Shown: positions 9,068 to 18,439 of the stretch, piece by piece
How positions within the stretch are numbered: the stretch's first letter is position 1
Layout of the letters: every line of letters begins with the position of its first letter
Assembly: GCA_027486585.1 (NCBI GenBank)
Contig: JAIXOU010000114.1
Span: forward strand, 1 to 35,300
Length of the DNA stretch: 35,300 bases
Reading direction: 5' to 3'
From: Verrucomicrobiaceae bacterium
GTDB taxonomy: Bacteria > Verrucomicrobiota > Verrucomicrobiia > Verrucomicrobiales > Verrucomicrobiaceae
The notes under the pieces: model-generated
Told to the model about the DNA's origin: nothing
Database searches by the model: none
Seen by the model: only the letters and a program-made list of their open reading frames with translations
Translations under genes and position numbers: made by a program

Positions 9068-9322
9068 ATGAGAACGACATTGATTATCGAAGACAGTCTT
9101 TTGGCCAAGGCGGCCAGTTTGACCGGTATTGCTGAAAAAACGAAATTGATCCACATGGGGCTTGAGGCGCTCATTCACAGAGAGTCCGCTAGGAGGTTGT
9201 CTGCGTTGGGCGGTTCTATGCCTGATTTGGACGTGCCTGTGAGAAGACGCGCCTCAGAGGACATTCTCATGACGCCCTCGCTAAAGGTTGCTGAAAAAAC
9301 AATTCCTTATGGTGCTAGCTGA
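9068..9322 (+). CDS. vapB: VapB-type antitoxin
   Basis: An 84-residue protein beginning MRTTLIIEDSLLAKAASLTGI, followed by EKTKLIHMGLEALIHRESA. This is the usual ribbon-helix-helix-like N-terminus of the VapB family (DUF2191 type), in which the N-terminal half binds DNA and the C-terminal tail wraps the toxin. The C-terminal half contains DLDVPVRRR, a plausible toxin-binding segment. It overlaps the toxin gene by 14 nt, so the two are translationally coupled, as is typical for antitoxin-first pairs. The operator palindrome at 9037-9060 lies directly upstream. Expected to neutralise VapC and repress the operon. Confidence 0.9.
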   Translation: MRTTLIIEDSLLAKAASLTGIAEKTKLIHMGLEALIHRESARRLSALGGSMPDLDVPVRRRASEDILMTPSLKVAEKTIPYGAS

Positions 9323-9683
9323 TACTAATGTCTGGATCAATTTTCTGCATGGCAAAGACCAATTGCTAGGCCACATGCTCTGGCGGGGAGAAGTGGTCAT
9401 GCACTGGATCGTCATTGGCGAGTTAGCGACGGGGAATCTAGCGAACCGTGCCCATTTTCTGCATGATCTGCGGGAGATGGAAATGGTGCAGCCTGCGACT
9501 GAACGCGAGTCTTTGGCATTGATCGAAAATCGCCGATTGTTTGCGCGCGGAATCGGCTGGAACGATATTCAGATTCTGGCCAGTTGCCAGATTCATCATG
9601 TGCCACTTTGGACCAGTGACCGAAGATTGCGCGAGGCCGCTGTAGAGCTTGGATGTTCTTGGGTCAACAGTTCAGAAGACTAG
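9309..9683 (+). CDS. vapC: VapC toxin, PIN-domain ribonuclease
   Basis: 124 residues from the ATG at 9309; an in-frame TTG at 9288 would add seven residues but does not fit the family start (MxLxDTxVWI). The PIN-domain acidic residues are all present: D5 (LADTNVWINFL), E38 (VIGELA), D86 (GWNDIQILAS) and D104 (WTSDRRL). The protein should be an active Mg-dependent endoribonuclease; VapC toxins cut tRNA or rRNA loops. The gene overlaps vapB by 14 nt, and an AAAGG run about 21 nt upstream is inside vapB. The pair is small and self-contained, between housekeeping ftsK and an efflux operon. Confidence 0.92.
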   Translation: MVLADTNVWINFLHGKDQLLGHMLWRGEVVMHWIVIGELATGNLANRAHFLHDLREMEMVQPATERESLALIENRRLFARGIGWNDIQILASCQIHHVPLWTSDRRLREAAVELGCSWVNSSED

Positions 9684-9798
9684 AGTTCCATTGATAGATC
9701 TGTGCTCCTGACCGCGTTTAAGTGTACCCCCCAACAACCTGAGACCATCTGAATCCTTTTTCGGATTTTCTTGTCCCACTTTACCCCAGCGTTTCTTC

Positions 9799-11490
9799 AT
9801 GCCTTTTTATCGTCACATCTGCTCTGCCTTGGCTTTGGCCACGCTGAGTTCGGTGCTGATGACAGGCTGTACTCAGAAGTTTTACAAAGGATGGGCTGAT
9901 AAACAGGTCTTTGGCATCATTGGCAGTAAGAAGCAGATCGTGAAAGACGCCGACGATGAGACTTTGCTCAGCATCATGCCACCACCGCCAGTGCAGTTGG
10001 ACAAACTCATGGTGAAGACAGAAGGTTCAGAGTTTTTGGGCAAGCGAGCCTTCATCGAAAAAGGCGCACGTGTGTTGACTCTGGCTAATGCCCTGGATTT
10101 TGCGGTTCATCGGAACCGGGTTTATCTAACCCGAAAGGAAGTCGTCTATCTCCAGGCTTTGGCTCTTACTCGGACTCGACAGCAGTATGGCCCGATTGCT
10201 GATGGTGGAGGTAGTTCGACATTCACGGAGTCTCAGACCAAGGCTGGGGTGAATAATTTTGTCAGGAAATCTACCTTGCTTAGCAAAGGGGATGTTGGAC
10301 TGAGATACCTCATGAAAACGGGCGCCGTATTAGCCCTTGATCTCACGTCAGATTTCACTCGCACCTTTACTGGCAATGTCAAAGGCCTCAGTGATTCCAA
10401 GGCCGCTGTGACATTGGCACAGCCGCTGTTGCGAGGCGTCGGTGTCTTGGCCGCTGTTGAGCCTTTGCGTCAGGATGAAAGGAATGTGCTTTATGCCATT
10501 CGTGATTTCACCCAATACAGGAAGAACTTCGCGGTGGATGTGACCCGGCAATACATGCGGACTTTGCAGGCACGTGAGCAGGCTAGAAATCGGTACACGG
10601 CTTACTTGGCAGGTCAGCGTAACATTTTACGTGATCGCGCTCTGGCGGAGGCCAATATGAGGTCTCAATCTCAGCTCATGCAGCTAGAGCAGGGAACCTT
10701 GAGTTATGAACGCACATGGATGACGGCGATTCGGACTTATGAAGACGCACTTGATGACCTTAAGGTGGTGCTAGGTCTGCCGGTGACCGAGCGGCTTATC
10801 TTGGATTCAAGGGAACTGACAAAACTAGATGTCTCTGATCCCCGAGGCACCATGGATGAGATGGTCGATACGGCCTTAATTACCAGGCTTGATATCTACA
10901 ATGTCCGTGATCGTCTCGCTGACTCTGGCCGTAGAGTGAAGATCGCGCATCAAAACACACTGCCTACTGTGAATGCGCTCATGAATTATCAAATCAGCAC
11001 GCCTGGTGAGAATGAGGGGTTGGAGCTCAATCCACGTCAGCGAAGGGTTCAGGGAGGATTGGATGTGGATCTGAATTTGAATACCTTGCCGGAACGCAAT
11101 GATCTCAGAGCTGCACAGATCAATGAGCAGGCGACACGCCGTGGACTCGATTTGGCCGAAGAAGAATTACGCAAGACCATTCGCAGTGATTGGCGCGGGC
11201 TTCAATTGGCCCAGAGTCAGTATGCCCTTGCGGTGCAAGGCCTGACGCTTGCTCAAAAACGATTGGAAATTGAAGAGGCACTGATGTCGGAAGGACAGGG
11301 AACAGCGCGTGATTTTGTGGAATCTTCTGACCGTCTGATTACGGCGAGCGATCAGGCCATCTCGACATTGATCGACCTCAATCTGGCCCGACTTCAGCTT
11401 TGGTCGGACATGGGAGTCTTATTCATTCAGAAAGATGGGGCTTGGGCAGACGTATTAAAACGCGAAAAGGTACAGGGAGACGCACCATGA
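9799..11490 (+). CDS. TolC-like outer membrane efflux protein (probable lipoprotein)
   Basis: A 563-residue protein with a signal peptide ending VLMTGC, so Cys24 is the probable lipid-modified residue, as in NodT-type outer membrane factors. The body has long amphipathic helices, with LRAAQINEQATRRGLDLAEEELRKTI-type segments around residues 435-460, as in the repeated outer membrane efflux protein domain. It would form the trimeric outer-membrane channel of a tripartite exporter. It is the first gene of an operon: its stop TGA overlaps the ATG of the adaptor gene (ATGA at 11487-11490). The ATG at 9799 has a pyrimidine-rich, SD-less leader. The substrate cannot be told. Confidence 0.88.
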   Translation: MPFYRHICSALALATLSSVLMTGCTQKFYKGWADKQVFGIIGSKKQIVKDADDETLLSIMPPPPVQLDKLMVKTEGSEFLGKRAFIEKGARVLTLANALDFAVHRNRVYLTRKEVVYLQALALTRTRQQYGPIADGGGSSTFTESQTKAGVNNFVRKSTLLSKGDVGLRYLMKTGAVLALDLTSDFTRTFTGNVKGLSDSKAAVTLAQPLLRGVGVLAAVEPLRQDERNVLYAIRDFTQYRKNFAVDVTRQYMRTLQAREQARNRYTAYLAGQRNILRDRALAEANMRSQSQLMQLEQGTLSYERTWMTAIRTYEDALDDLKVVLGLPVTERLILDSRELTKLDVSDPRGTMDEMVDTALITRLDIYNVRDRLADSGRRVKIAHQNTLPTVNALMNYQISTPGENEGLELNPRQRRVQGGLDVDLNLNTLPERNDLRAAQINEQATRRGLDLAEEELRKTIRSDWRGLQLAQSQYALAVQGLTLAQKRLEIEEALMSEGQGTARDFVESSDRLITASDQAISTLIDLNLARLQLWSDMGVLFIQKDGAWADVLKREKVQGDAP

Positions 11491-13316
11491 AGAAGGCTAA
11501 CTGGAAAATTTGGATCATCATCGGAGGCTTGGCGCTGGGCGTCGTTGCCTGGATGACCCTATCCGGCGACGGCGCTACGAATGAAGAAGTGCCGACCTTT
11601 ACCGCGCAGCTTGGTCCTTTGCAGGTGGATGTGCTCCAGGGTGGGGAAATCCGCGCTTTGCAGAATTTTGAGGTCAAATCTGAGATTGAAATCCCTACCA
11701 AGATCATCAGCATCATTCCAGAAGGCTACCTGATTACTGAGGACGATATCAAAGATGGCAAGGTGCTCGTTGAGTTGGACAGCTCTGAGTTAAAAGCTCG
11801 TATTCAAGATCACGAGATCGATTTCCAAACGACCGTCGCCACTTATATCGATGCTGATGAAGGACGTGAAATTCAGCGTAGCGAGAATCAAAGTTTGGTC
11901 CGCGATATGAAAGAGGCTGGGGTTTTCGCTCTTATGGACTTTGAGAAATACCTCGGTCGCGATCTCACTGCCAAGATCCTGACAGATGCCAACCTGCCTG
12001 CCACTGGTGACGAGTTGGACAAATTTGCAGCCGTCTTGGACACGCAGTCCAATACACCGACCGATACTTCGGCTTTAGGGAAAGCCAAAGAGCCTGAGGC
12101 TAAGGCAGTTTCTTCAGCACTTGCTAAAAAGCGTCTTGGCGTGAGTTCCGAGCGCATCGACTTTTCTCCATTTCTGGAAGGTCAGGCCAGTGGTGATGGA
12201 GCGGCTCAGCAAAAGCTGCGCCAGCTCGAAGATGAGCTTCTTTTACGGAAATCGGAACTCTCTGTCGCTAAACAGAAAGTCGAATCTTCAGAGCGGTTGT
12301 CTTCCAAAAGTTTCATCACCAGGACCCAGTTAGAACTGGACCAAGTGGCGTATGAGAAAGTCACGCTGGCTCTAAAAACAGCGGAAACAGAACTTGGCCT
12401 TTTTACCAAGTATGAGTTCTCCAAGCAATGTGCCATGCTGCTTTCTGCCTATCGGGAAAGCCTTACGAAGCTGGAACGCACTGTCCGTGCCAACCGCTCT
12501 AAAATGGCACAGGCAGAGACACGTTTTCAGACCTCCAAGCGCCGCTATGAAATGCAGCTCGCCAAGACTGAAGAACTCGAGCGCCAACTGAAAGCCTGCA
12601 CCATCAAAGCTACGCAGCAGGGACTCGTGGCTTATGGTGATCTTGATGCAGGTGCTTCCTACAATTACAGCAACAGCATTGAAGAAGGTGCCAGCGTTCG
12701 CCTACGCCAGACCATCCTGACCATTCCAGACATGGCGCAGATGGGTGTCATGGTAAAGATCCACGAGTCCCAGGTGAAGAAAGTCAAAGTCGGGCAGCCT
12801 GTCCTCATCCGTGTGGACGCTGAGCCCGGCAAGGTGCTGGAAGGGCGCGTCGCTGAGTTAGCATTGCTACCAGACTCCAGCAGCAGCCGCTACACACCTA
12901 ACTTGAAGGTCTATCCAGCCAATATTCACATCATCGGCAATCAACCTTGGCTGAAGCCTGGGATGAATGCCAAGGCTGAAATCATTGTCGATCAATTGGC
13001 CGAGGTCCTCTATGTTCCAGTGCAGTCTATCGAGGTCGAAGCGGATCAGCATTTCTGTTACATTCGCAACAACGGCAAGCTAGAGCGGCGCTCGATCAAA
13101 ACGGGTGTGTTTAATGACGAATTCATCGAAGTTCGTGATGGGTTACAATCTGGAGAAAGCGTCGCATTATCGCTGCCTAAGCGTGCCAATACGGAAGAAT
13201 CGAGGCCTGATGTTCCATCTGTCTTTCCAAGCGATGGAGAAAAACCTGGTAAGCCTAAGGCCAAAGAAAAATCCAAAGCTGTGGCTGCTGCTGCCAAGCC
13301 TAGCCCTGCATCCTAA
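11487..13316 (+). CDS. HlyD/MacA-like periplasmic adaptor protein
   Basis: 609 residues from the ATG at 11487; an upstream in-frame extension to 11400 lies inside the TolC-like gene and is unlikely. A GGGAG Shine-Dalgarno at 11475-11479 supports this start and is one of very few SDs in the window. Order: membrane anchor (about 7-25), first half of the lipoyl/barrel-sandwich domain (30-110), an unusual acidic, Ala-rich insertion (about 115-236), a coiled-coil hairpin (240-370), the second lipoyl half (KATQQGLVAYGD, about 370-385), a beta-barrel (about 410-490), a membrane-proximal domain (500-560), and a Lys/Ala/Pro-rich tail. It bridges an inner-membrane ABC transporter to the TolC-like channel. 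The gene for a permease is not found next to it. Confidence 0.9.
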   Translation: MKKANWKIWIIIGGLALGVVAWMTLSGDGATNEEVPTFTAQLGPLQVDVLQGGEIRALQNFEVKSEIEIPTKIISIIPEGYLITEDDIKDGKVLVELDSSELKARIQDHEIDFQTTVATYIDADEGREIQRSENQSLVRDMKEAGVFALMDFEKYLGRDLTAKILTDANLPATGDELDKFAAVLDTQSNTPTDTSALGKAKEPEAKAVSSALAKKRLGVSSERIDFSPFLEGQASGDGAAQQKLRQLEDELLLRKSELSVAKQKVESSERLSSKSFITRTQLELDQVAYEKVTLALKTAETELGLFTKYEFSKQCAMLLSAYRESLTKLERTVRANRSKMAQAETRFQTSKRRYEMQLAKTEELERQLKACTIKATQQGLVAYGDLDAGASYNYSNSIEEGASVRLRQTILTIPDMAQMGVMVKIHESQVKKVKVGQPVLIRVDAEPGKVLEGRVAELALLPDSSSSRYTPNLKVYPANIHIIGNQPWLKPGMNAKAEIIVDQLAEVLYVPVQSIEVEADQHFCYIRNNGKLERRSIKTGVFNDEFIEVRDGLQSGESVALSLPKRANTEESRPDVPSVFPSDGEKPGKPKAKEKSKAVAAAAKPSPAS

Positions 13317-13343
13317 TCGTCAGGCTTTTGTTTTTTGCATTTG

Positions 13344-14045
13344 ATGTCAGAGCCCATCATCAGTCTCCGCGACATTCGCAAATCGTACCAGATGGGCGAT
13401 GTCGTCAGTCAAGTCCTGCAAGGCGTCAGCTTTGACATTCATCCCGGTGAATACGTCTGCATTATGGGACCCTCAGGATGCGGGAAGTCCACCTTATTGA
13501 ATGTTCTTGGTTGTTTGGATCAGCCAACCACCGGTGATTACTTTCTGGGTGGGCAAAACGTGGCCACTCTGGACGATGACGACTTGTCAGAAGCACGGAA
13601 TCGGAATCTTGGATTCATCTTTCAGAGCTACAATTTGATCCAGCAGCTCACCGTGTTAGAAAACATCGCTATCCCCATGTATTACGGTGGGGCAGACGAT
13701 GCTAGGATGCGTGAGGTGGCAGAAAAACTGGCCAATCAAGTCGGTCTCGGTCATCGTCTGCATCATAAACCGACCGAGTTATCTGGTGGTCAACAGCAGC
13801 GCGTCGCCATTGCCCGTGCGCTTTCCAACAGCCCTCTTGTCATCTTGGCGGATGAAGCCACCGGAAATCTAGATAGTAAATCGGGCCAAGAAATTCTGAA
13901 TCTTTTTGACGACCTGAATGCTCAAGGTAAAACCCTCGTTTTCGTGACTCATGACGAGCGGATGATCGAGCGCGCGACACGTGTCATTCGATTGAAAGAC
14001 GGGGTTGTGGAGTTGGATGAGCGGGGCAAGAAAAAGCTTGGCTAG
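13344..14045 (+). CDS. ABC transporter ATP-binding protein, MacB/LolD type
   Basis: 233 residues from ATG 13344, with upstream in-frame TTG codons rejected. Walker A is GPSGCGKST at 42-50, and the Q-loop is in FIFQSYNLI. The signature LSGGQQQR, Walker B VILADEAT, D-loop GNLDS and H-loop VTHD are all intact. The FQSYNL and LSGGQQQRVAIARAL patterns match the MacB/LolD/FtsE family that drives mechanotransmission-type export rather than classical import. It is third in the operon after the TolC-like and HlyD-like genes, 27 bp from the latter. The expected fourth gene, a MacB/FtsX-like permease, is absent: a terminator and the oppositely oriented clpC follow. Confidence 0.93.
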   Translation: MSEPIISLRDIRKSYQMGDVVSQVLQGVSFDIHPGEYVCIMGPSGCGKSTLLNVLGCLDQPTTGDYFLGGQNVATLDDDDLSEARNRNLGFIFQSYNLIQQLTVLENIAIPMYYGGADDARMREVAEKLANQVGLGHRLHHKPTELSGGQQQRVAIARALSNSPLVILADEATGNLDSKSGQEILNLFDDLNAQGKTLVFVTHDERMIERATRVIRLKDGVVELDERGKKKLG

Positions 14046-14151
14046 GTCCAAGTTGAACCCGTTGACAACGTTAGGTCGATCATCACTTGGGTCCATCGTC
14101 GTGGCGTGTCTGACCCAATGTCGAATGAAATGAACGAGTGCCTTGTAAACA

Positions 14152-14181
14152 AAAACGCCGACGGGTAAGCGTCGGCGTTTT
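14152..14181. terminator. Bidirectional rho-independent terminator
   Basis: Perfect 11-bp inverted repeat AAAACGCCGAC / GTCGGCGTTTT around an 8-nt loop. It is flanked by A residues on one side and T residues on the other, so it can stop transcription in both directions. It separates the plus-strand efflux operon from the minus-strand clpC operon. Confidence 0.88.
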
Positions 14182-14203
14182 AGTTCAGGGTTTGTTCTTG
14201 TGA

Positions 14204-16723
14204 TTAGGCGACGGACTCTTCGACGATTTTCGGGGCGCTTTCGGCGGCGAATTTCAGGCGCTTGTTTTCGGTGTCGTAGGACACTTTCACGACATCACCT
14301 TCACGAACGTCGCCACGGAGGAGGTGCTCGGCGAGTGGGTCTTCGATGTTCTTCTCGACCGCGCGGCGCATTGGACGGGCTCCGTAGGCGGGGTCGTAAC
14401 CTTCCTTCATGAGGAACTCAACGGCGCTGGTGTCCAGGCTGATGTTGATGTTGCGCTTCTTGAGGCGGTTGACGACTTTGCTGACTTCGAGATCGACGAT
14501 CTGGGTGAGTTCGGCTTTCTCCAACATGCGGAAGACAACGAGGTCGTCGAGGCGGTTGAGGAACTCGGGCTTGAAGTATTTCTTAGCAGCCTCGGTGATC
14601 TTCTCTTTGATGGCACCATTGTCGGCCTGATTCTGACCCATGGCGGCAAAGCCTAGGCTGGTCTGGCGTTTGATGACCTCAGCTCCAGCATTGGAAGTGA
14701 GGATGATGATGGTGTTTCGGAAGTCGATCTTACGTCCGAAGTTATCCGTGACGGTGCCTTCTTCCAGGATCTGAAGCAGCAGGTGCATCACATCTGGGTG
14801 GGCTTTTTCGACTTCATCAAAGAGCACGACGCTGTAAGGACGGCGACGCACGGCTTCGGAAAGTTGACCACCCTCCTCATAACCAACATAGCCGGGAGGT
14901 GCTCCGATCAGGCGGCTGGCGGTATGCTTCTCCATGTACTCGCTCATGTCGATCTGGATTAGCGCTTCTGGGGTGCCAAACATGAATTCGGCAAGGTTCT
15001 TGGCCAGGAAGGTTTTGCCGACGCCAGTAGGGCCGAGGAAAAGGAACGATCCGATCGGGCGGCGCGGATCTTTGAGGTCGGCACGACTGCGGCGGAGGGC
15101 TTTGCTGATGGCGATGACGGCTTCGTCTTGGCCGATGACTTTGCCTTTGAGCTCGGCTTCCATTTTGAGGAGCTTTTGAGCTTCAGCAGTTTCCATTCGT
15201 TGGAGCGGCACGCCGGTCCACTTGGAAACGACACTCATGATGTCTTCGTCCGTGACATCGACGATGCGCTCTTGGTTGTTGCTGCGCCAAGTTTCCAAGA
15301 TGTCGTCGTAACGTTTCTTGGTGTTCTTTTCGCTATCGCGCAGACGAGCGGCTTTTTCGAAGTCTTGATCCTTGATGGAGACTTCTTTTTCCACGCGGAT
15401 GGCTTCGATCTCGGCGTCGATGTCCTTCAGCTCAGGCGGGCGGGTCATGGCACCGATGCGGGCCTTGGAGCCAGCTTCGTCCATGATGTCGATGGCTTTG
15501 TCAGGAAGGAAACGGGAGGTGAGGTAGCGTGAGCTAAGGGTGACGGCGCTGCGGATGGCTTCGTCGCTATACTTGGCTTTGTGATGCATCTCGTATTTGC
15601 TCTTCAAGCCCATGAGGATCTTGATAGCGTCATCGACCGACGGCTCTTCGACTTTCACTTGTTGGAAGCGGCGTTCGAGGGCGCTGTCTTTTTCGATGTA
15701 TTTGCGGAACTCATTGAGCGTGGTGGCTCCGATGACCTGCAGCTCGCCACGGCTAAGAGCAGGCTTGATGATGTTGCTGGCATCCATCGTGCCTTCGGCT
15801 GAGCCGGCACCGACGATGGTGTGCATTTCATCGATGAAGAGAATGATGTTTTTGCTTCGGCGGATCTCATCCATGACGGCTTTGATGCGCTCTTCAAATT
15901 GACCACGATACTTGGTGCCTGCGACCATGAGGGCGAGGTCAAGCGTGATGACTTTCTTGTCGCGGAGGATTTCAGGCACGTTGCCGTTGATGATTTCCTG
16001 GGCGAGGCCTTCGACGATGGCCGTTTTACCGACACCAGCTTCCCCGATGAGCACGGGATTGTTCTTGGTGCGGCGGCAGAGGATCTGGATGACGCGGGCG
16101 ATTTCTTCGGTGCGTCCGATGACGGGGTCCATCTCGCCTTTTTGAGCCATTTCCGTGAGGTCACGGCCAAAGGCACGCAGGGCAGGGGTCTTCTCGTTCT
16201 TTTTCTTCTTTTTGGCGTCGTCTTCTCCGCCGCCATTGGGGGTGACTGGCTCTGCGTCTTCGTCGTCCTCTTCTTCGCTGGCGCTGAAATTAGGATCGAG
16301 TTCCTTGAGGATCTCGTTGCGGGCTTTGTCGAGATTGATGTCGAGATTACGCAGAACTTGCGCGGCCACGCCTTCGCCCTCACGGAGCAGGCCCAAAAGG
16401 ATATGCTCTGTGCCGACGTAGCTGTGATTGAGGGCTTTGGCTTCTTTGCTGGCCAGAGCAAGCACCTTCTTCACACGGGGTGTGTAGGGGATATTGCCGA
16501 CCATTTTGGTCTCTGGACCTGAGCCGACTTGCTGCTCGACCTGTAGGCGCACGGTTTCGAGATCGAGGCCAAGCTTTCCAAGGACATTGACGGCGACGCC
16601 TTGTCCGAGCTTGATGAGTCCAAGCAGGATGTGTTCTGTGCCGACGTAATTATGGTTGAAGCGGTCGGCTTCTTTGCGAGCCAGAGCGAGGACCTGTTGG
16701 GCGCGGGGTGTGAAATTATTCAT
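14204..16723 (-). CDS. clpC: ATP-dependent Clp protease ATP-binding subunit ClpC
   Basis: 839 residues from the ATG at 16723 ([12 protein letters not shown], the standard ClpC N-terminus); a longer frame to 16822 lies within mcsB and is rejected. It has two N-terminal Clp repeats ([11 protein letters not shown] appears twice, residues about 5-150), an acidic linker, AAA+ module 1 with Walker A GEAGVGKT (about 226), an M-domain with a UVR-like segment ([10 protein letters not shown], about 445-460), and AAA+ module 2 with Walker A GPTGVGKT (about 564). Clp family motifs such as [17 protein letters not shown] are also present. The hexameric unfoldase feeds substrates to ClpP; in Firmicutes the N-domain recognises phosphoarginine. 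The start overlaps the end of mcsB by 8 nt, implying coupled translation. Confidence 0.97.
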   Translation of the reverse strand: MNNFTPRAQQVLALARKEADRFNHNYVGTEHILLGLIKLGQGVAVNVLGKLGLDLETVRLQVEQQVGSGPETKMVGNIPYTPRVKKVLALASKEAKALNHSYVGTEHILLGLLREGEGVAAQVLRNLDINLDKARNEILKELDPNFSASEEEDDEDAEPVTPNGGGEDDAKKKKKNEKTPALRAFGRDLTEMAQKGEMDPVIGRTEEIARVIQILCRRTKNNPVLIGEAGVGKTAIVEGLAQEIINGNVPEILRDKKVITLDLALMVAGTKYRGQFEERIKAVMDEIRRSKNIILFIDEMHTIVGAGSAEGTMDASNIIKPALSRGELQVIGATTLNEFRKYIEKDSALERRFQQVKVEEPSVDDAIKILMGLKSKYEMHHKAKYSDEAIRSAVTLSSRYLTSRFLPDKAIDIMDEAGSKARIGAMTRPPELKDIDAEIEAIRVEKEVSIKDQDFEKAARLRDSEKNTKKRYDDILETWRSNNQERIVDVTDEDIMSVVSKWTGVPLQRMETAEAQKLLKMEAELKGKVIGQDEAVIAISKALRRSRADLKDPRRPIGSFLFLGPTGVGKTFLAKNLAEFMFGTPEALIQIDMSEYMEKHTASRLIGAPPGYVGYEEGGQLSEAVRRRPYSVVLFDEVEKAHPDVMHLLLQILEEGTVTDNFGRKIDFRNTIIILTSNAGAEVIKRQTSLGFAAMGQNQADNGAIKEKITEAAKKYFKPEFLNRLDDLVVFRMLEKAELTQIVDLEVSKVVNRLKKRNINISLDTSAVEFLMKEGYDPAYGARPMRRAVEKNIEDPLAEHLLRGDVREGDVVKVSYDTENKRLKFAAESAPKIVEESVA

Positions 16724-17837
16724 CGGGTAAATCAGAGGTTGGTGCCTCTGGTGGGGGTTGGTTGTTGGAAACGTTAGAAGGTCCGGCGAGAGAATGCAAC
16801 CTCGTGCGGGTGATTTCCGCACGGCGCAGGTCTCTTTCTTCGGGACTGAGATCTTTCCCAGCGCGGAGTTGGAGGTGAGCGGGTTGGATTTCTAAAAGAA
16901 GCATGTCGAGCAGGCTGCGGTCACAGTTGGATATCAGATCGAGATCTGCACCCAGTCGTAACAGGGAAAGCAAGTTCAGTGCCTCTTTTGATGCGAGAAT
17001 GTGAGCATGGCGTAAAATCGCATAAGCGCGGCCGACTTGGTCCTGCAGCATGTTGGGATTATCTTCCACCAGCTTTTGCCGTGCGTTGGTTTCAGAGTTG
17101 ATGACACGCTCGATGACTTTTTCGATTTGCGAGATGATCTCGCTCTCTTTTTCACCCAGGGTGTGTTGGTTTGAAATCTGAAAGAGATTGCCAAGAGCTT
17201 CAGTTCCTTCGCCATAGAGCCCGCGAACGGCAAGACCGATTTTTCCCACGGCTTTGATCACCGGATTGATCTGATCGGTGAGTGCCAGTGCTGGCAAATG
17301 CAGCATAACCGAGGCTCTCATGCCTGTGCCGAGATTGGTCGGGCAGGCGGTGAGGTAGCCAAGCTTCTCGTCATAGGCGTAGGGCAGGGCGCCTTCCAGT
17401 TCGGTATCAACTTTATCGACCAATTGCCAGGCGCTGCGCAGATTCAGGCCTGGACGGATGCCTTGGATGCGAAAGTGATCTTCCTCATTGATCATGATGG
17501 AGAGATTCTGCTTCCGATCCACAGCCACGGCGCAGCCGTTGGCGCGTGCCGCATGTTCACGGCTGACGAGGTGACGCTCGACCATGACTTGTTTGCGGGT
17601 CTTGCTCAGCTTTGCATAGTCCTCACTGTAGCCATCTTTCATCTCAGGTAGGGCATCCACACAAGGCCGTGCCAGTTGCACTAACTCCAGCCGCTGATGT
17701 TCCTGACTGTAACCAGGGAATGGGAAGCCACGAAGATTGCGCGCAAGTCTGACCCGTGAGGTCATGACGATCTCAGAGTGCGGTCCGCTACCCTGCATCC
17801 AGTCGGCAGGGTGGTTGATGAGGGTTTTAAAAAGCAT
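16716..17837 (-). CDS. mcsB: Protein arginine kinase McsB
   Basis: 373 residues from ATG 17837; an adjacent in-frame GTG at 17840 is an alternative. It is a member of the ATP:guanido phosphotransferase family. Characteristic segments are SRVRLARNL near the N-terminus, NEEDHFRIQ, and GEGTEALGNLFQISNQHTLG. McsB phosphorylates arginine side chains, marking proteins for ClpCP. The C-terminal RDxxRA motif, which forms the allosteric phosphoarginine pocket in Bacillus McsB, is conserved here as RDLRRA at residues 335-340. The gene lies 12 nt after mcsA and overlaps clpC by 8 nt, so kinase, activator and unfoldase are made together. No ctsR repressor gene is present. Confidence 0.95.
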   Translation of the reverse strand: MLFKTLINHPADWMQGSGPHSEIVMTSRVRLARNLRGFPFPGYSQEHQRLELVQLARPCVDALPEMKDGYSEDYAKLSKTRKQVMVERHLVSREHAARANGCAVAVDRKQNLSIMINEEDHFRIQGIRPGLNLRSAWQLVDKVDTELEGALPYAYDEKLGYLTACPTNLGTGMRASVMLHLPALALTDQINPVIKAVGKIGLAVRGLYGEGTEALGNLFQISNQHTLGEKESEIISQIEKVIERVINSETNARQKLVEDNPNMLQDQVGRAYAILRHAHILASKEALNLLSLLRLGADLDLISNCDRSLLDMLLLEIQPAHLQLRAGKDLSPEERDLRRAEITRTRLHSLAGPSNVSNNQPPPEAPTSDLPDE

Positions 17838-17849
17838 CACGGTGATTTG

Positions 17850-18335
17850 TCAGACAGCATCTGGCGTTGGATTCAGCATACGATCAATCTCATTCTTTAG
17901 ACGTGCAGCGTCTTCATAACGTTCATCACGAACTGCATTTGCTAGTTCTTCACGGAGATGATTGATGTTTCCCTGTACATGGCGGCTTTGAGTGATCTTG
18001 CTTGGCGTTTTACCGACATGGCGCGTGCCTTTATGCATGGCTTTGAGCAGGCCATCCAAGCCATCACGGAAGGCTGAGTAGCATTCAGGGCAGCCCATAC
18101 GTCCGATTTTTTTCAGTTGAGCTGCCGTGAAGCCACAGGCTTCGCAAACACCTTCAGTGACGTCATTGGTCGGCGTTGGTTGATTAAGGAAAGCTTCGGC
18201 TAAACCAAAGCCCATTTCATCGGTGACGCCCTTGGCTTGGGAGCAGGCATCACAGAGATTCACCGTGGTCATCTGACCGTTGATGATTTGGGTCAGAAAC
18301 ACAGTGGCTTCACTTTCGCATACGTCACATTTCAT
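17850..18335 (-). CDS. mcsA: McsA-like zinc-binding activator with UVR domain
   Basis: A 161-residue protein starting MKCDVC. Four CxxC pairs (C3/C6, C28/C31, C64/C67, C82/C85) would bind two zinc ions. The C-terminal UVR motif (about 120-155, LREELANAVRDERYEDAARLKNEIDRM) matches the McsA/UvrB-C type. In Firmicutes McsA activates McsB and links it to ClpC. Its position as first gene of mcsA-mcsB-clpC supports that role here. No SD is visible before the ATG at 18335. Confidence 0.93.
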   Translation of the reverse strand: MKCDVCESEATVFLTQIINGQMTTVNLCDACSQAKGVTDEMGFGLAEAFLNQPTPTNDVTEGVCEACGFTAAQLKKIGRMGCPECYSAFRDGLDGLLKAMHKGTRHVGKTPSKITQSRHVQGNINHLREELANAVRDERYEDAARLKNEIDRMLNPTPDAV

Positions 18336-18439
18336 GGTAGGGCATCGGTCGGCGTGTGCTTTCTATCAAACCAGACACCTAGCACACACATGCAGTACGG
18401 TTAGGACAGGGAATTGGAGCCGTCAATCACGCTAGCGAT

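Noticed and set aside
15655-16461. 268-codon Ser/Lys-rich open frame on the minus strand inside clpC
   Set aside because: It is an alternative frame of clpC with biased composition; the clpC frame carries all Clp motifs.
18354-18387. Inverted repeat GTGTGCT/AGCACAC with a 20-nt spacer between the YugP-like gene and mcsA
   Set aside because: Seven-base arms with a long spacer and no T-run are too weak to call a terminator or operator.
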